Of a stretch of DNA of 64,000 bases, positions 26,091 through 37,851 are shown one piece after another. How positions within the stretch are numbered: position 1 is the first letter of the stretch; each line of letters starts with the position of its first letter. The position numbers and the translations under genes were made by a program. Under the pieces are notes generated by a model that saw only the letters and a list, made by a program, of their open reading frames with translations, was not told the origin of the DNA and did not search any database. Source of the stretch: Sindora glabra (Eukaryota > Streptophyta > Magnoliopsida > Fabales > Fabaceae); NCBI GenBank assembly GCA_020226215.1, contig CM035232.1, positions 53,906,851-53,970,850 of the forward strand, in the 5' to 3' direction.

Positions 26091-26890
26091 TAAGTTAGGC
26101 TAAAAAAAATTAAAATATGAAATTAATCAAAATTTGTTGTATTTTTTGTAGTTTTAATTTAGGGATAAAATAAGATTTAAAATTAATTTATTTAATTTTA
26201 AGATATGAAAAAATAGCATTTGAAATTAGTTTTAACTTTAAGTTAGGGAAAAATTATAATGCAAAATCATTTCTAATTTTAAGTTAGGAAAAAATAAGAT
26301 TTAGAATTAATTTTGATTTCATACAAGAAAAAATTGGAGTATGAAATCAATTTTGATTTTAAGTTAGAATAAAAAATTAAGATATGAAATTAGTTTTAAT
26401 TTTAAATTGGTTTTAGTTTTAAGTTGGGAGAAGAAAATATTTGAAATTGGTGTTGATATTGAATAAGGGAAAAATAGTATATGATTTTTTTCATTTTAAG
26501 TAAGGGTGAAAAATTAAGATAGAAAATTAGTTTTAGCTTTAATATAGAAAAAATAATTGATTCTAGTTTTAAATTAGGGTAAAAAATAGGATTTAAAATT
26601 AATTTTGATTTCAAATTAAGAAAAAGTATTAGAATATAAATTAGTTTTGATTTTAAGTTTGGGTAAAAAATTAAAATATAAATTAATTTTAGGATAGGAA
26701 AGAAATAGAATTTGAAATTAATTTTAGTTTTAAGATAAAAGGAAGTTTTAGAATATGAAATTACATTTGATTTTAAATTAAAAAAAATTAATGTATGAAA
26801 TTAGTTTTGTTTATAAGTTTAGGTAAATTAAAATTTAACATATGAAATTAATTTTACTTTTTAAGTTAAGGAAATAAAATTAGGATTTTA
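26090..26890. repeat. Degenerate minisatellite, unit B (GAAATTAGTTTTGATTTTAAG)
   Basis: This is the second copy of the AT-rich array seen at 14690-15395, with the same unit of about 35-45 bp. It ends just before the LTR retrotransposon at 26966. Confidence 0.8.
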
Positions 26891-26965
26891 ATATGGTCTC
26901 AAGGGTGATATTGTTCACATAGATGTTAGGACAAGGTTATAATATAGTTAGGGGTGTAGGTAAGG

Positions 26966-27724
26966 TGTCACGATCTAGTAACTTAGGTTATAGAACGTGT
27001 GACACTTAAACTTTTAGTACTTGAGAATAGGTCAATCAATTGGTTATTCACCACTTGAGATTTCGAAAATGACAAGGAACACCTATACTAATAAGTATAT
27101 CAAGTTAATCTTAAGACACTACACAGCACAAACATGATAACCAATCGCAAAAACACATATTAAAGCAAGAATGAATATTCGAGTACTACAAATGAAGGTA
27201 GCAAAAAACAAGCCAAACTATAGACTAATTTTAATAGAAGAAAGGCTATTTCTTTCATTCATAATATGGTTTATTATATAATTTAAAAGGTATAAAGGAG
27301 ACTATCAAGCCACATATTTTAACCTTTAGACTAGTACCAAGTGACTATTAAGGTTATCGAGCACTTGATGTTCATAAGGCACTGCCTTTAGAAAAGCATT
27401 GTAAGCCAAATCCTTATTAGCTGGAATTGATATATTTTTTTCGAACTATCATAAGATTTTTTCTTAAAGCTCAAAAAGGATTTAAAATCCTATGATACAT
27501 TAAAATAAAGATAAAAATTCAAGGATCACATTTATATGCTTATCTACTTGCACTAGATATGTAACCTTAGTTAAAATTATAAAAATACCCCAAAATGGGG
27601 GAAAAACCTTAAAAATTATATACAAGTCAATTTTTTTTTCCAAATTTACACTATAATACTTCTATATGATGCTTGATCTCAATCGAAGATAATTTATCTT
27701 GCCAAATTGGGTTGACTTATGACA
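26966..27724 (-). repeat. 3' LTR of the minus-strand retrotransposon
   Basis: This 759-bp copy is flanked by TGTCA and TGACA ends. It is homologous to 30096-30864 and to the shortened copy at 15469-15904. Confidence 0.85.
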
Positions 27725-27737
27725 TTCTTCCCCACTT
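27725..27737 (-). other. Polypurine tract of the minus-strand retrotransposon
   Basis: On the minus strand this reads AAGTGGGGAAGAA immediately before the TGTCA start of the 3' LTR. That is the position and composition expected for plus-strand priming. Confidence 0.75.
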
Positions 27738-28879
27738 GTAAAATATCAATATCTTCATTGATGATACAATTTGATGGCTTCAAAAGACTTTTTAATCTGT
27801 TTCTTGGAGGTCTTGCCTTAATTTCTTTTCAACTTGTCTATTTGCCCTTCGCTAATGCATTTCTACAACTTTTTAGTGTGATGTTATTCTCATGAAACTT
27901 CTACTTTCTGCTTTCAAATCTTCATGCTTGTCTCTCTAAACTAATTATTAATGTTGAAATTCTCCTTTAACTCTATTGAGCTTGGTGAATTGTCTCCACC
28001 ATTTTCAAGCTATTTGTCTTTGTAGTTGTCATGTAAGCTTAGTGTCTTGAAATTGCCCACTGCCAAGTGTCCTACATTTAATGTTGTATTGCATTAATGC
28101 AAAAAGCTAAGATTTACATTTAATCTACATATAAGCCCCATAACTTTACTCTTAAGTTCTCTTGCATTAGGTTTAATTGATTTTAACACTTTATTTCGCA
28201 TTGGCTACTTGAACGAAATCACTATTCTTTTTAAATTTGAGTCTAACACTTGATTGGTGTTTTCAAGGCATTTGAACATGACACTCATAATGTTCCTTTA
28301 CCATGGCTAATATGGTTGAACAAAGCATTGTCTATACTTTTGTTCTAGCTTACACATGCTTATCCATTTCAATTTTTTAGCCACAAGCTACTTTTATTAC
28401 TAACCATTAACACTCTCAAAGTTATGTGAGCTATTTTTCATTATCGCAAATGAAAACTTACAACTGTTATTCCCTGCATGTAAAGAGAAATCATAAGAGA
28501 AAAAAATTGTATGTATTAAGCAGTTGCTCCTCAAACACACTTACACATTTCAATAACTCGATAGACTTTTTCTTTAAAGGACTTATCTTTTCATCATATT
28601 TAATGAAATCCATGCAAAGGACTCCTCTTTGCCACCTGTACTATCTAACTCACTTATTGTATGGGTTGGTACCAGTGATCCTGCATAGCTCCTTGTAGTA
28701 ATAGATCCTTGGCAAGGAAAAATGATCTATCATACCACTCCATCATTAGCTACTTTTAAGATGCTAAGATTTGGAGTGCACTAATCCTAACACAGGTTTC
28801 ACCCTCTCAATTTAAGTCATTAGCTCCTACCTTGTTATCTCCTAATTCCTCTCCCTCAAGTTTGGCTTATAAAGCATTC

Positions 28880-29860
28880 AACATAACTTTTTATGGACAC
28901 TCTACCACTTTATATGGTTCATAGCATAAGAGATACGATAGGTTTTTCTTCCTTTTGTTATTAAAAGTCTGAAAAAATGTTAAGGTTTGTACATGAGTAG
29001 GCATTGTTGAGACCCTTCCGTTACTTTGGGGCTTACTATCCTTACCTAACTATTTGACATCCTCACAAGAACTAGACCCATTTCCTCCAACGGACTTCAT
29101 ATTAGAATTAGAGAAATCATAGTCAGATAAGCATTCAGCAGCTGTCATTATTTCCAAAAGGGTTTAAACTCTTCTCCTTTGAAGCTTTGTAGTAGCTTTT
29201 CATGAAAGACCATTAACAAAGTTGAAGATTTTATCTTTCTTAGCCATATCTTAAACATCTAACATCACAATTGTGAACTTCTTCACATACTTTTGTATAA
29301 ATCCTATTCATTGTAAATTTTTCAGCTTGTGCCTTGTCAAATAGTCCATATTCTTAGGATAAAAGTATGCCTTTAACTTTTGTTTTAGCTCTTTCTAAGT
29401 GTTAATATGGCACTTCCCTTCTTGAATCTCATGATACTTAATTCTCCATCAAACTTTCACATTGTCCTTAAGAAACATAGTAGTATGATTCAGTTAAGCT
29501 TCCTCCAACTCGATGCTACTAGCATGGAAGTATTGATCTAAGTTGAACATGAAGTTCTTTATCTTTTATGCATCCATTTCACCTGCATATGGCCTTAGTT
29601 TATAGATTTTTAGCCTTTCCCTCTTTTCTAAGGCACCACCCTTTTGCGAACCATTACCAAAGGCCATCATTATTACCTTCATAGAGACTACTAAGTCACC
29701 TATCTCCATTTGAAGAGTTACTATAACATCCTTCATCTTGTTGGAAAGACCTCTTAAAGTATTCCTTAATTTCATTTGGATGGTTTCAATTATAACAATC
29801 TATTTACTAACTTGTGGAGTGTTACCCTCTCTCATCTTTTAACCTCTTTACTCATTTTGA
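28880..29860 (-). pseudogene. gag remnant with degenerate zinc knuckle
   Basis: On the minus strand the region opens with a coiled, Lys/Arg-rich stretch (KLRNTLRGLSNKMKD). Then come RLKIYKLRPYAGEMDA and FMFNLDQYF, the plant Ty3/Gypsy gag signature that normally reads P-x-PxPYxGxRDAxEL...F-x-xMEQYF. Further fragments include MFLKDNVKV, KKFTIVMLDV and MTAAECLSDY. Near 28.9 kb LCYEPYKVVECP stands where the CCHC zinc knuckle should be (C-x2-C-x4-H-x4-C), but it has lost one Cys and the His, followed by a decayed NALxA block. Many stops make it non-coding today. Confidence 0.8.
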
Positions 29861-30080
29861 GAGTCTTAATTAGATACTCGGGTACCTCCTAATCTTTGGC
29901 CTTTGGAAAGTGTTCAAAGATTTCCTCAGTTTTGCAGTCCCTGTATAATATCAATATATTCTTTATGATCCCTAATACGTTCTTGGTATCATCAAATTGT
30001 TTAGTAGTAATCATTTTCTTTAACATCATTTGGTGACTTGAAAAATGATAAGGAAATAAAGAAAAGCATGGTCGAAACCA

Positions 30081-30093
30081 TGCTCTGATACCA
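30081..30093 (-). other. Primer-binding site for initiator tRNA-Met
   Basis: The minus strand reads TGGTATCAGAGCA, two bases inside the end of the 5' LTR. This is the common plant LTR-retrotransposon primer site. Confidence 0.85.
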
Positions 30094-30095
30094 TA

Positions 30096-30864
30096 TGTCA
30101 TAGTTCGGCAACTTAGGTTGCAGAACATATGGTACTTAAACTTTTAACACCTAAGAATAAGTCAATTAATTGGTTATTTATCATTTGAGATTTTGAAAAT
30201 AAGGAGGAACACCTATAATAATAAGTAAATTGAGTCAATCTCAAAGCAATACATAACATGTAGTAACAGGTAATCAATCATAAAAGCATATATTAAAGCA
30301 AGGATGAATATTTGAGTAATACGAATAAATGAAATAAAAAGTAAAAAAAAATTGTGGACTAATTTTAGTAGAAGAGAGGCTATTTCTTTTACTCATAATA
30401 TGTCTCATTACATATTTTAGAGTGTGAAGAGAAGGCTACCAAGCCACACACTTTGACCCTTGGACTAGTGTCAAGTGACTACTAAAGTTACTAGACATTC
30501 CTCACTTAAAGAATATTTTAAGCTAAAGCTTTATTAGCAGAAGTTAACACACTTTTTCTAAATTATCATAAGACTTTTTCTTACAACTCAAAAAGATTTA
30601 ATGTCCTGTAATACATCAAAATGATGATAAAAAACCTAAGAATCTTAGTTGTGTACTTATCTACTCGCACTAGACAAATTACTTTAGTCAAAATTATAAA
30701 ATACCCCAAAAATGAGGGAAAATCCTAAAAATTATACCTGGGTCAAAATCCATCCAAATTTTCTACACAAAACTTTCACATGATGCTTGATTTTTATGCA
30801 AAATTTCTTTCTAATTAGAGCTCATTTGTCTTGCCAAATTGGGTTACAAGGCTAACTTATGACA
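30096..30864 (-). repeat. 5' LTR of the minus-strand retrotransposon
   Basis: This 769-bp copy pairs with 26966-27724. It has TGTCA...TGACA termini on the + strand. Confidence 0.85.
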
Positions 30865-31340
30865 TAATGCTAGTAGAGAGCATGGCTTTAGGGTTCGTGC
30901 TAAATCCTCAACCTATCTTACTACTTCTTCCCTAGATTCACATATTGATCTTAACATATTACCTTACTCACCTATACGTCACTAGCCTTTTACTTTCCTT
31001 TACCTTCACTACTCTTTTTTCACATCGAGCACAAAATTCTTTACCAATTTGCCTTTCACCATCATATATGCCTTTGAACTTTGTCAACAACAATTTGTTA
31101 TAACTTTCATCTCTATGATTTACCCTATCAATGCATTTGCATTACAACAACCTTTTCCTTTCAAGGTTGTAGAGGATGCACAAGTTTGGATTAAATTGAA
31201 AAGGCAACACATGAGTATTTTTTATATATTGTAGTTTATTTAGTTATTCTATCATTTATATTAATTTAAATCCTTAATTTATATTCTTTTTCTTATGATT
31301 GGTTTATTAACCCTATATTTACTATTAAGGGCTATCTACA
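30865..31340. other. Unassigned stretch between two elements
   Basis: Mostly pyrimidine-rich + strand sequence. A 61-codon open frame at 31049-31234 shows no recognisable domain. It may be part of the CACTA remnant to its right or of the flank into which the LTR element inserted. Confidence 0.4.
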
Positions 31341-31705
31341 TTATTATGGAGTGCAAGTTTGAGGGTTGTGGACTTGCTAGAGAGACATGGACATATATGA
31401 GAAGGATATGTAGTGGGATATGTATAAGGTAAAAAAAATGAAACTTCTTTTATTCTAAAAAGTAATAAATGTCTATTTCAATACTAATAAAATTTTTTTC
31501 ATTCATTTGTTATGTTCTATAGGTTAGATTTAAATGGAGTACTAGCATGAAAGCCACCACTAAGAAAAAATTTTAGTTTAAGACTATTAAGAACCTTAAA
31601 GACATTATAAGAGAAGTAAGGGGAAAAAGCCAAAAACCCTTACAGGTTAATGAAGGTTCTTAGTCAAGGTTGACATAAACTTTGGGCACTTAGGATTATT
31701 AGATT

Positions 31706-33361
31706 TGTTGGTGTGTGTCCTAGAACCAATCATATAAATGATTGAAATTATATATAATGTATTATCTTCTATTTTAGGCAATTTAATTATTATATTTTAT
31801 TTTTATAATTTTATTATTATTATGTGTAATTTATAACTTAATATAATAATTATCCTTGGAATAGCTTCCCTATTCCTAAAATGTCCCTAGTTAAGTATTA
31901 TTACGAAAAGGATAGTAATAATACATCGAGATTAGTATGTATAGTGACTGATGATTACGAATTTTGGATATATGATATCAAGTCAATACATGAGTACATT
32001 GTTAGTAAATAATGTACTGGACTGACCCACTATGAGAATATTGCATGGATAGATGTGTCATAAGTTATTCTCATATGATCACAAATACACATAAACCTTT
32101 GACCTGAAGTCACTACGGTTCCCTACATAAGGAATTACTTACTTTAATATTGTCCTATATCACCTTTAATCAGGATGACAAGTAGGGCATTGATTGGGTG
32201 TGTCATAAATCGTGCAGATGTGAGTGATGTAGATGGGATTTTGTTACTCTTGTATAAAAGAGAAATACCCTTTGACCCCTTGATTGAGTGAGACTTAGAA
32301 GTGCATGACCATACTCAATTGAATTAATATGTGATATTAATAATTTATTTTAAGTATACTCAGTATCAAAAAATATAAATTGAACATTGACGAGAATGAC
32401 ACATTCCATACCTCCAGTTCAATTTGGATATTATTACAAAAGGGTTATGATGCAAAACGTTGATCATATATTAGGTGGATGTCGAATCACAGACATTCTT
32501 ATTACTTGAGTAGCAGTGATGTATTGCTAGATACCGCTTACTGTCTATGGCTCAATAATGAGTCATTGTCAACGTAGTAAGAACCTACAGGGTCACACAA
32601 AAGGAATAGGAATAAGATAATAATTAATTGGACTTTAATTATATTAATATCTAATTAATTGAACTTATTTTCGTGCATATATATATTATTAAGAATAATA
32701 AATTCACATTATATATATCTATATATTATGTGATATTATTTGATATTAAAGTAATATCAAATAATTACATTATTAGATATTAGATAAATATATTATGAGA
32801 TAATATTATTTTAATATTTGATAACTATATGCAATTATCTAATATTAAGATATTTATATTATAAGATAATATTATTATCTAATATTAGATAATTAATAGA
32901 TAAGTCATATCTCTCCCCATTATCTCTAGGATAAGGATAAGATGAGTTGTTAAGTGTGATTAGAGTTTTGAAAGTATTATCCTAGTAAGACTAGGATTAT
33001 AGCTTGCCTAAGTTCTATAAAAAGGGACTTGAGGACAGCACTTTAATAACACGCTCAAAGCTTCCATACAAACCCTAAATCACTCAGAAAACATCCAATC
33101 CTAATTCTTAGAAAGAAAAACGCATCCTAGCAGATTCGTGGAGGGTGAGAGGTCGTTGTTCACTCCATGTGGATACCGTAGAGACATCGTACCTTCCGGC
33201 CGGTGTTTGATTCATCCACTCTCAAGTTTTGATCAGTAGAAATACGAGTGCCCAATAGATAAAACTCTAATAATTGATTTACGTCTTTTGCATGGATCCT
33301 AGGAAGAATTGGGATCAAATTTTTGAATTTCCGCTACATATGATAATCTGAATTCCTAACA
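31706..33361. mobile_element. Copia-type solo LTR with perfect 5-bp target duplication AGATT
   Basis: The 1656-bp segment starts TGTTGGTGTGTG and ends ATTCCTAACA, giving TGTT...AACA inverted termini. It is flanked on both sides by AGATT (31701-31705 and 33362-33366). Near 33010-33060 is CTATAAAAAGGGAC, a probable TATA box and start region of the LTR promoter. The downstream part resembles the R/U5 of plant Copia LTRs. No internal coding region remains. Removing it and one AGATT restores continuity of the CACTA protein fragment around VFEQNKK. Confidence 0.85.
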
Positions 33362-34170
33362 AGATTGTCTTTGAGCAGAATAAGAAAACTTCAACTTTAA
33401 TTAATAGACAAAGGTTTACATACGTCATTAATGATTCCATACAAGTAGCTGAAGATAAAAGGTGACTTGTATAATTTCTTCAACTTTGCATGTTGGTATC
33501 AATTTTTAATTTGTATATGTTACACTAATCCTCTAAAAAGCAATAAAAAGTGTTGGGAAAGCTTGAGTATTTTTGAAGTGTACAAGCATATCCACCATAA
33601 GAAAAACCACACTTTGGTGGACTAGTGCTCCAAGACTTGTGTAAGTATTTATGAACTTTCTATTTAATTCAAAGTTGAACATGTTAATATGAATTCCTAA
33701 CAAAATTTTGTTTTTACAAGTTGCTGCATCTCAAAAGGCTGCAAAAATTCAAGCCTCCCATTAAATTACCTCCGCTAATATCTTCAAGGACTCACCATTC
33801 TCTCCCTAAGCTGAAAAGGTGGCTTGACTTATACTTTTGGTGGACTAAATAGAAGATTTTACAGTTTTAAGGAGGAGGCAATCTTAATTGGCATCATGCA
33901 CTGGTATACTCCCTCTTCCTCACAGGTTTGTTTGTGGGGAAGAAATAGAGGAAATGCAACAAAAGGTAGCAACACTATACACAAAATTGACATGGAAGGA
34001 TGTGCAACTACAATAGGTTCTCACGAGTTGCAACAAAGAGATTGCTAGCCTTATAGAGAAAGTCCAATAGAAATAGAACATGGTAAAGGTCACCTTTTAG
34101 TAGCTTGAGCTACGATCCCCCCATTAATAGTGATTCCTAGACGGAGAGGAAGAGGACTATGAAGAAGAAT
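33362..34170 (+). pseudogene. Transposase_24-like (CACTA-associated) protein remnant
   Basis: Just after the solo LTR the frame reads VFEQNKKTSTLINRQRFTYV, and about 150 bp later KCWESLSIFEVYKHIHHKK, then NHTLVD. Plant CACTA second proteins (Pfam Transposase_24/Ptta type) carry the same order: a C/SEQNKKNR block, then E(V/L)FxxTHxRKxG-x-x-VD. A spliced layout is likely because stop-rich AT sequence separates the blocks. A further open stretch at 33824-34048 has TPSSSQV, also reminiscent of this family's C-terminus. All frames are broken. The family assignment rests on memory of these motifs. Confidence 0.5.
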
Positions 34171-34362
34171 CTCATTTGAGGGATTCATGATTTTTCTTTT
34201 ATTTTTTATATTTCTTTATACACATAACTCGCATGTTGAATTTTTTTTTGAATTTTATATTGAATAAATAATTTTTTACTATTATAATGATATTAATTTC
34301 ATTTTAATTTATTTTATTACTTATAGAATTTTATTTTTTTGTATTTTCTCATAACAAATAAT

Positions 34363-34688
34363 GTGGGAAAGCAACATTAACCCTTTATTTATTATAAAAA
34401 TTTATTATTTTATTTTTTATTTCTGATAAAAAATATTGTGGTAGTGGGAAAGCAATATTAGTCCACGTAAAACATGATATTGAAATCGATTTTAGAAAAA
34501 GTTTCTCTCGGTTTTGATGTCTTGGGAAACAACTTTTTTTTTAAAAAAATAATTTTTAATGTGGAAAATTTATGAGAAAATTTTCTCAGGTGGATATTTT
34601 CCATAATTCCAAAATCGTGGGAAACCCTGTGAAAGTTTAAATTCTTTTAGGACAATTTTTGCTGAAAACCCTGCATTTTCTAGTATTG
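34363..34688. repeat. CACTA subterminal repeats and right terminal inverted repeat
   Basis: Four direct TGGGAAA-containing motifs are spaced at about 80 bp, and a terminal sequence ends TTTTCTAGTATTG (canonical plant end TTTTCTAGTAGTG). The three bases after the end are TTA, the candidate 3-bp target duplication. Confidence 0.6.
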
Positions 34689-36950
34689 TTATAGTTATGT
34701 TTTCCGTCAAAGAAAATAAAGGAAATAAATATATATTTTTTAAAAATAAAAGAGCATCAATATAAATATCCAAAACAATAGAAAAATTAGTGCAGATCAT
34801 CCTTTTTATATGGTAATTTTTTAGTGACAAAGGATGGCATCGCTCAAAATTAAAGAAGAAATTAGACGATAAATTATTTTCAGCATAATAAAAGTCACGA
34901 TGTCAATAGTCGATGGAGAAGTGGGACCCGGGGGGGGGTCAGGAACACTAAAATAAATTATTATAAAAATTAAAAAGTAAATAATATTATTATATAGTTT
35001 TGCTTTATAATATGTGTAAAATTCCATGTATTGTAATTTAAAAACAATACATTTTATAGAGGTTTGGAAAGAATAAATCTCACATAATTAATCGATCCTA
35101 GTTAATTTCAGTGGTTCTGGATGTATTCATTGGGTAATATTAGTCAGTATTTTTTTCCGAAAATTTTAAAAAGATGCATAAATTAAAAAAATGGAAAAAC
35201 TTAATTAAAAACAATGAAGCCTTTTCATTATTTTTAAACTTTGATACAATGGATCAATAATTTGAGAGATAAATGGTGTGTTTCAGCATTTCGATTAGAG
35301 TAAAATTTAAAATGAAAATATTTTAAATAATACGTAGTAATATGAGATTTTAATAAAAATCAATTAATTAAAACACACGCTGAACGGTGATATATGTGTA
35401 ATTCAACCACTGTCAACTGTATTTAATTTTGTAATGTTAGTTTTTTAATCAGTGAGTTATAATTATGCTTTTAAATTTATTCATATAAATTAATTATATA
35501 TTATTATTTATTCATATATTATTATATTATTAAAAATTATTAAAATTTTTATTATTAATAAAAATTATTAAAATTTTTATTATTAATAAAAATTATTAAT
35601 TAATACTAATTTTTAATATAATATTATTTTTTAATAATAAAAAATATTATATTAATAATAAATTAAATTTAAACTCCCAATTGGAATTATGCAATGGTTA
35701 TTTTTAAACAATACACCTAGGATTCCTTTTTATTATTATTTTTATTCTGATTCCCCGTTTGGAAACAAGAATATAAAACGCCGTAAGGGCAATATTCGAT
35801 GCACAGATGGGACGCTCGAGTAAGATGACAAAATTGTCCATTCGGTTCGGGCGGACACCCAATAATAATGTTCTATGTCGGTAAACAAAAATAAAAAAAG
35901 TATTATTTCTCATGAATTAATTCTTTATTATTTTTATTACTAAAAAATTCGTTGTTGATGTGAAAATAATTTAACGAGATCCCAATGGTCAAAATAATTT
36001 AACATGTTTTAACATCAGAAACTAACTTAATTAATATGAAAATGTCACTTTTGAGAATGAAGTTAATGTAAATTTAATTAATAAAGGACAAAAATGATGT
36101 TTCCTCAAAAAATAATATGCCTAGAATAAATGGAAAGAATTTGAATACATCAACTAAGTTTATACTTTTTAATTAAAATTTTCGAATTTACATAAGTGGC
36201 TTATCCATAAAAATGATGTATACACACGTTATACTGTGATAAGATAACTCCTTTAAAGCATAAGATTATATTTCAAAGAAATAAAGTATAAAATTACTAT
36301 CTTTAATAAAAGTTAAAAATATAAAATTTAATAAATAATAATTAATTAAAAATATAATTTTTAAATTTATAATTATCAATTTTCTTAATTTTTTCATCAA
36401 ATACTGCAATGTCATTTTCTTATTCTCTAAAATACATCATAAATGATAAACTATAGAAGCTCCTAGCTGTATTATAATATATAAATAATTATTAAAATGA
36501 GAATGTCGAACAAGACTTTTCAATATGCATATTTTAATTGCAGGGAATATGGAGTATTCATACGATATGGTCGAAATTTTTTATAAAATCTTAGAATTGT
36601 TCATAATTTTTTTATATAGCACTTAATTAAATATTTTTTATATTACAAAATATGATGTTTCATGCAACAATATTTTATTGAAAAAAAATTGCAACATTTC
36701 ATAGAAAAATTATGCTTTGTATGCTAAACACTTTAGAATACGTAAAAATGTAACTTTTTCTTGTAAAATCATTCAAAAACCCCTGATTGTGATGTTTATA
36801 TGCCGTGATGTGCTTATTCTAGCTGTTATTTTTTTTAATTGTTTCATTTCATGTTTTAAGTGTTCTTGGGTTAATTAACTTTGTTATTATTTGAGCTAAT
36901 CATTTTGTAACAGTCAATTTTATTTTTAATATTTTTAATGAAGCTCCAAC
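34689..36950. other. Intergenic AT-rich DNA, no gene seen
   Basis: No coding potential or RNA gene was recognised. A 28-bp unit (TAAAAATTATTAAAATTTTTATTATTAA) is repeated in tandem about 2.5 times near 35530-35603. A slightly GC-richer island lies at 35775-35870, and a run of nine G's at 34929 follows GGGACCC. Confidence 0.6.
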
Positions 36951-37376
36951 TTGCATTAATAAAGGTAAACTCACTCAGTTATCATTAACTACTGTTAAAA
37001 AATTGGATATAAATTTAAGATAATAATAAATTAAGAGGTTATTTAATTCATTTCAATAATATGACAAATCTTATTTCTCAAAAAATAGGAAAGATGCGAG
37101 TTGTTTGGTTGACCAATATTTAATAAATTGAAGATAAACTTACTCAGTTATCATTTACTACTGCTGACCAATATTTAATAACTTGCATTAGTAAAGGTAA
37201 ACTCACTCAGTTATTATTTACTACTGTTGAAAAATTAGATATAAATTTAAGATAGCAATAAATTAAGAGGTTATTTGATTCATTTCAATAATATGAGAAA
37301 TCCTATTTCTCAAAAAATAGGAAAGATGTGAGTTGTTTGATCGATCAATATTTAACAAATTGAAGAAAATAAAACT
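36951..37376. repeat. Tandem duplication, 232-bp unit, about two copies
   Basis: TTGCATTA(A/G)TAAAGGTAAACTC begins at 36951 and 37183, and similarity continues through TCTCAAAAAATAGGAAAGATG in both copies. Part of the unit (TTACTCAGTTATCATTTACTACTG) also recurs as a short extra piece near 37139, so the first copy itself contains a small internal duplication. The stretch up to about 37760 may belong to one decayed element but has no clear ends. Confidence 0.85.
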
Positions 37377-37851
37377 TTTTGAAAAGTCTTATTTCTTACA
37401 AAATATGGGAAGTTACTTACCCACTTCTTCTTAGGTAAGTTATATTTCATGTATTATTTATAGATATAATGATAAAATTATTCTCATTAAATTTAATTAA
37501 TGGTAACTAAAATTTATTAATTTATGTCATAATAATATTTAAGATATAGTAATAATTTTATAAACACTTCTTAGAATAATCAAAATTAAACCAAACAAAA
37601 TATAAGAAATTACTTCCTTGAAAGTATTACTTTCTACATGTCAATCATATAACTTTGATTATTTTTTAAGAAATTCGTATAGTAAGTTATTTTTTTAAAT
37701 GTTTAATTTCCTACAAGAAGTTATTTCCTTTGTAAACCAAACAATATCTAAATATTTTTAGCCAAAGTGATGAGTTTTATAAGAGAAATTATGATATTCA
37801 AAACAAAAATTTTTATTTAAATTTGGAGCTTCTCTTGATATGTTCTATATA

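Larger units (their letters stand above)
17490..29290. repeat. Unit B of the roughly 10-kb tandem segmental duplication
   Basis: This unit is collinear with 7.6-17.44 kb. It is longer than unit A because of a 1.6-kb LTR-like insertion at 21256-22860 and a longer LTR at 26966-27724. Visible divergence between units is substantial (many substitutions and small indels per line), so the duplication is old. The left junction (about 17440-17490) joins the truncated minus-strand gag region of unit A to the RNase H fragment of unit B. Confidence 0.9.
26966..30864 (-). mobile_element. Structurally complete gag-only Ty3/Gypsy-type LTR retrotransposon
   Basis: Two direct repeats, 26966-27724 and 30096-30864, each begin TGTCA and end TGACA. 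Read on the minus strand, the 5' LTR is 30096-30864. It is followed 2 bp inside by a primer-binding site, TGGTATCAGAGCA (complementary to the 3' end of initiator tRNA-Met, as in many plant elements). A decayed gag follows, then a long untranslated region, a polypurine tract and the 3' LTR. The interior is only about 2.4 kb and shows no pol domain, so it looks non-autonomous or pol-deleted. Flanks TAAGG (left) and TAATG (right) may be a decayed 5-bp target duplication. The two LTRs differ at many sites, so the insertion is old. Confidence 0.85.
31340..34688 (+). mobile_element. 3' part of a CACTA (En/Spm-like) DNA transposon
   Basis: The right end (34660-34688) reads AAAACCCTGCATTTTCTAGT then ATTG. 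Its complement, CAATACTAGAAAATGCAGGG, is a decayed form of the CACTACTAGAAAA... terminus typical of plant CACTA elements. Just inside, TGGGAAA recurs four times at about 80-bp spacing (near 34364, 34444, 34523 and 34618), as expected of subterminal repeats that bind the element's protein. Upstream are fragments of a Transposase_24-like protein. A Copia-type solo LTR (31706-33361) splits the element. I could not find a matching left terminus, so the left boundary is unknown and 31340 is only where coding-like sequence starts. Confidence 0.65.

Noticed and set aside
28426..28698. 90-codon plus-strand frame inside the minus-strand retrotransposon
   Set aside because: It lies antisense within the element's interior. 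Its unit A counterpart is not open and it has no domain.
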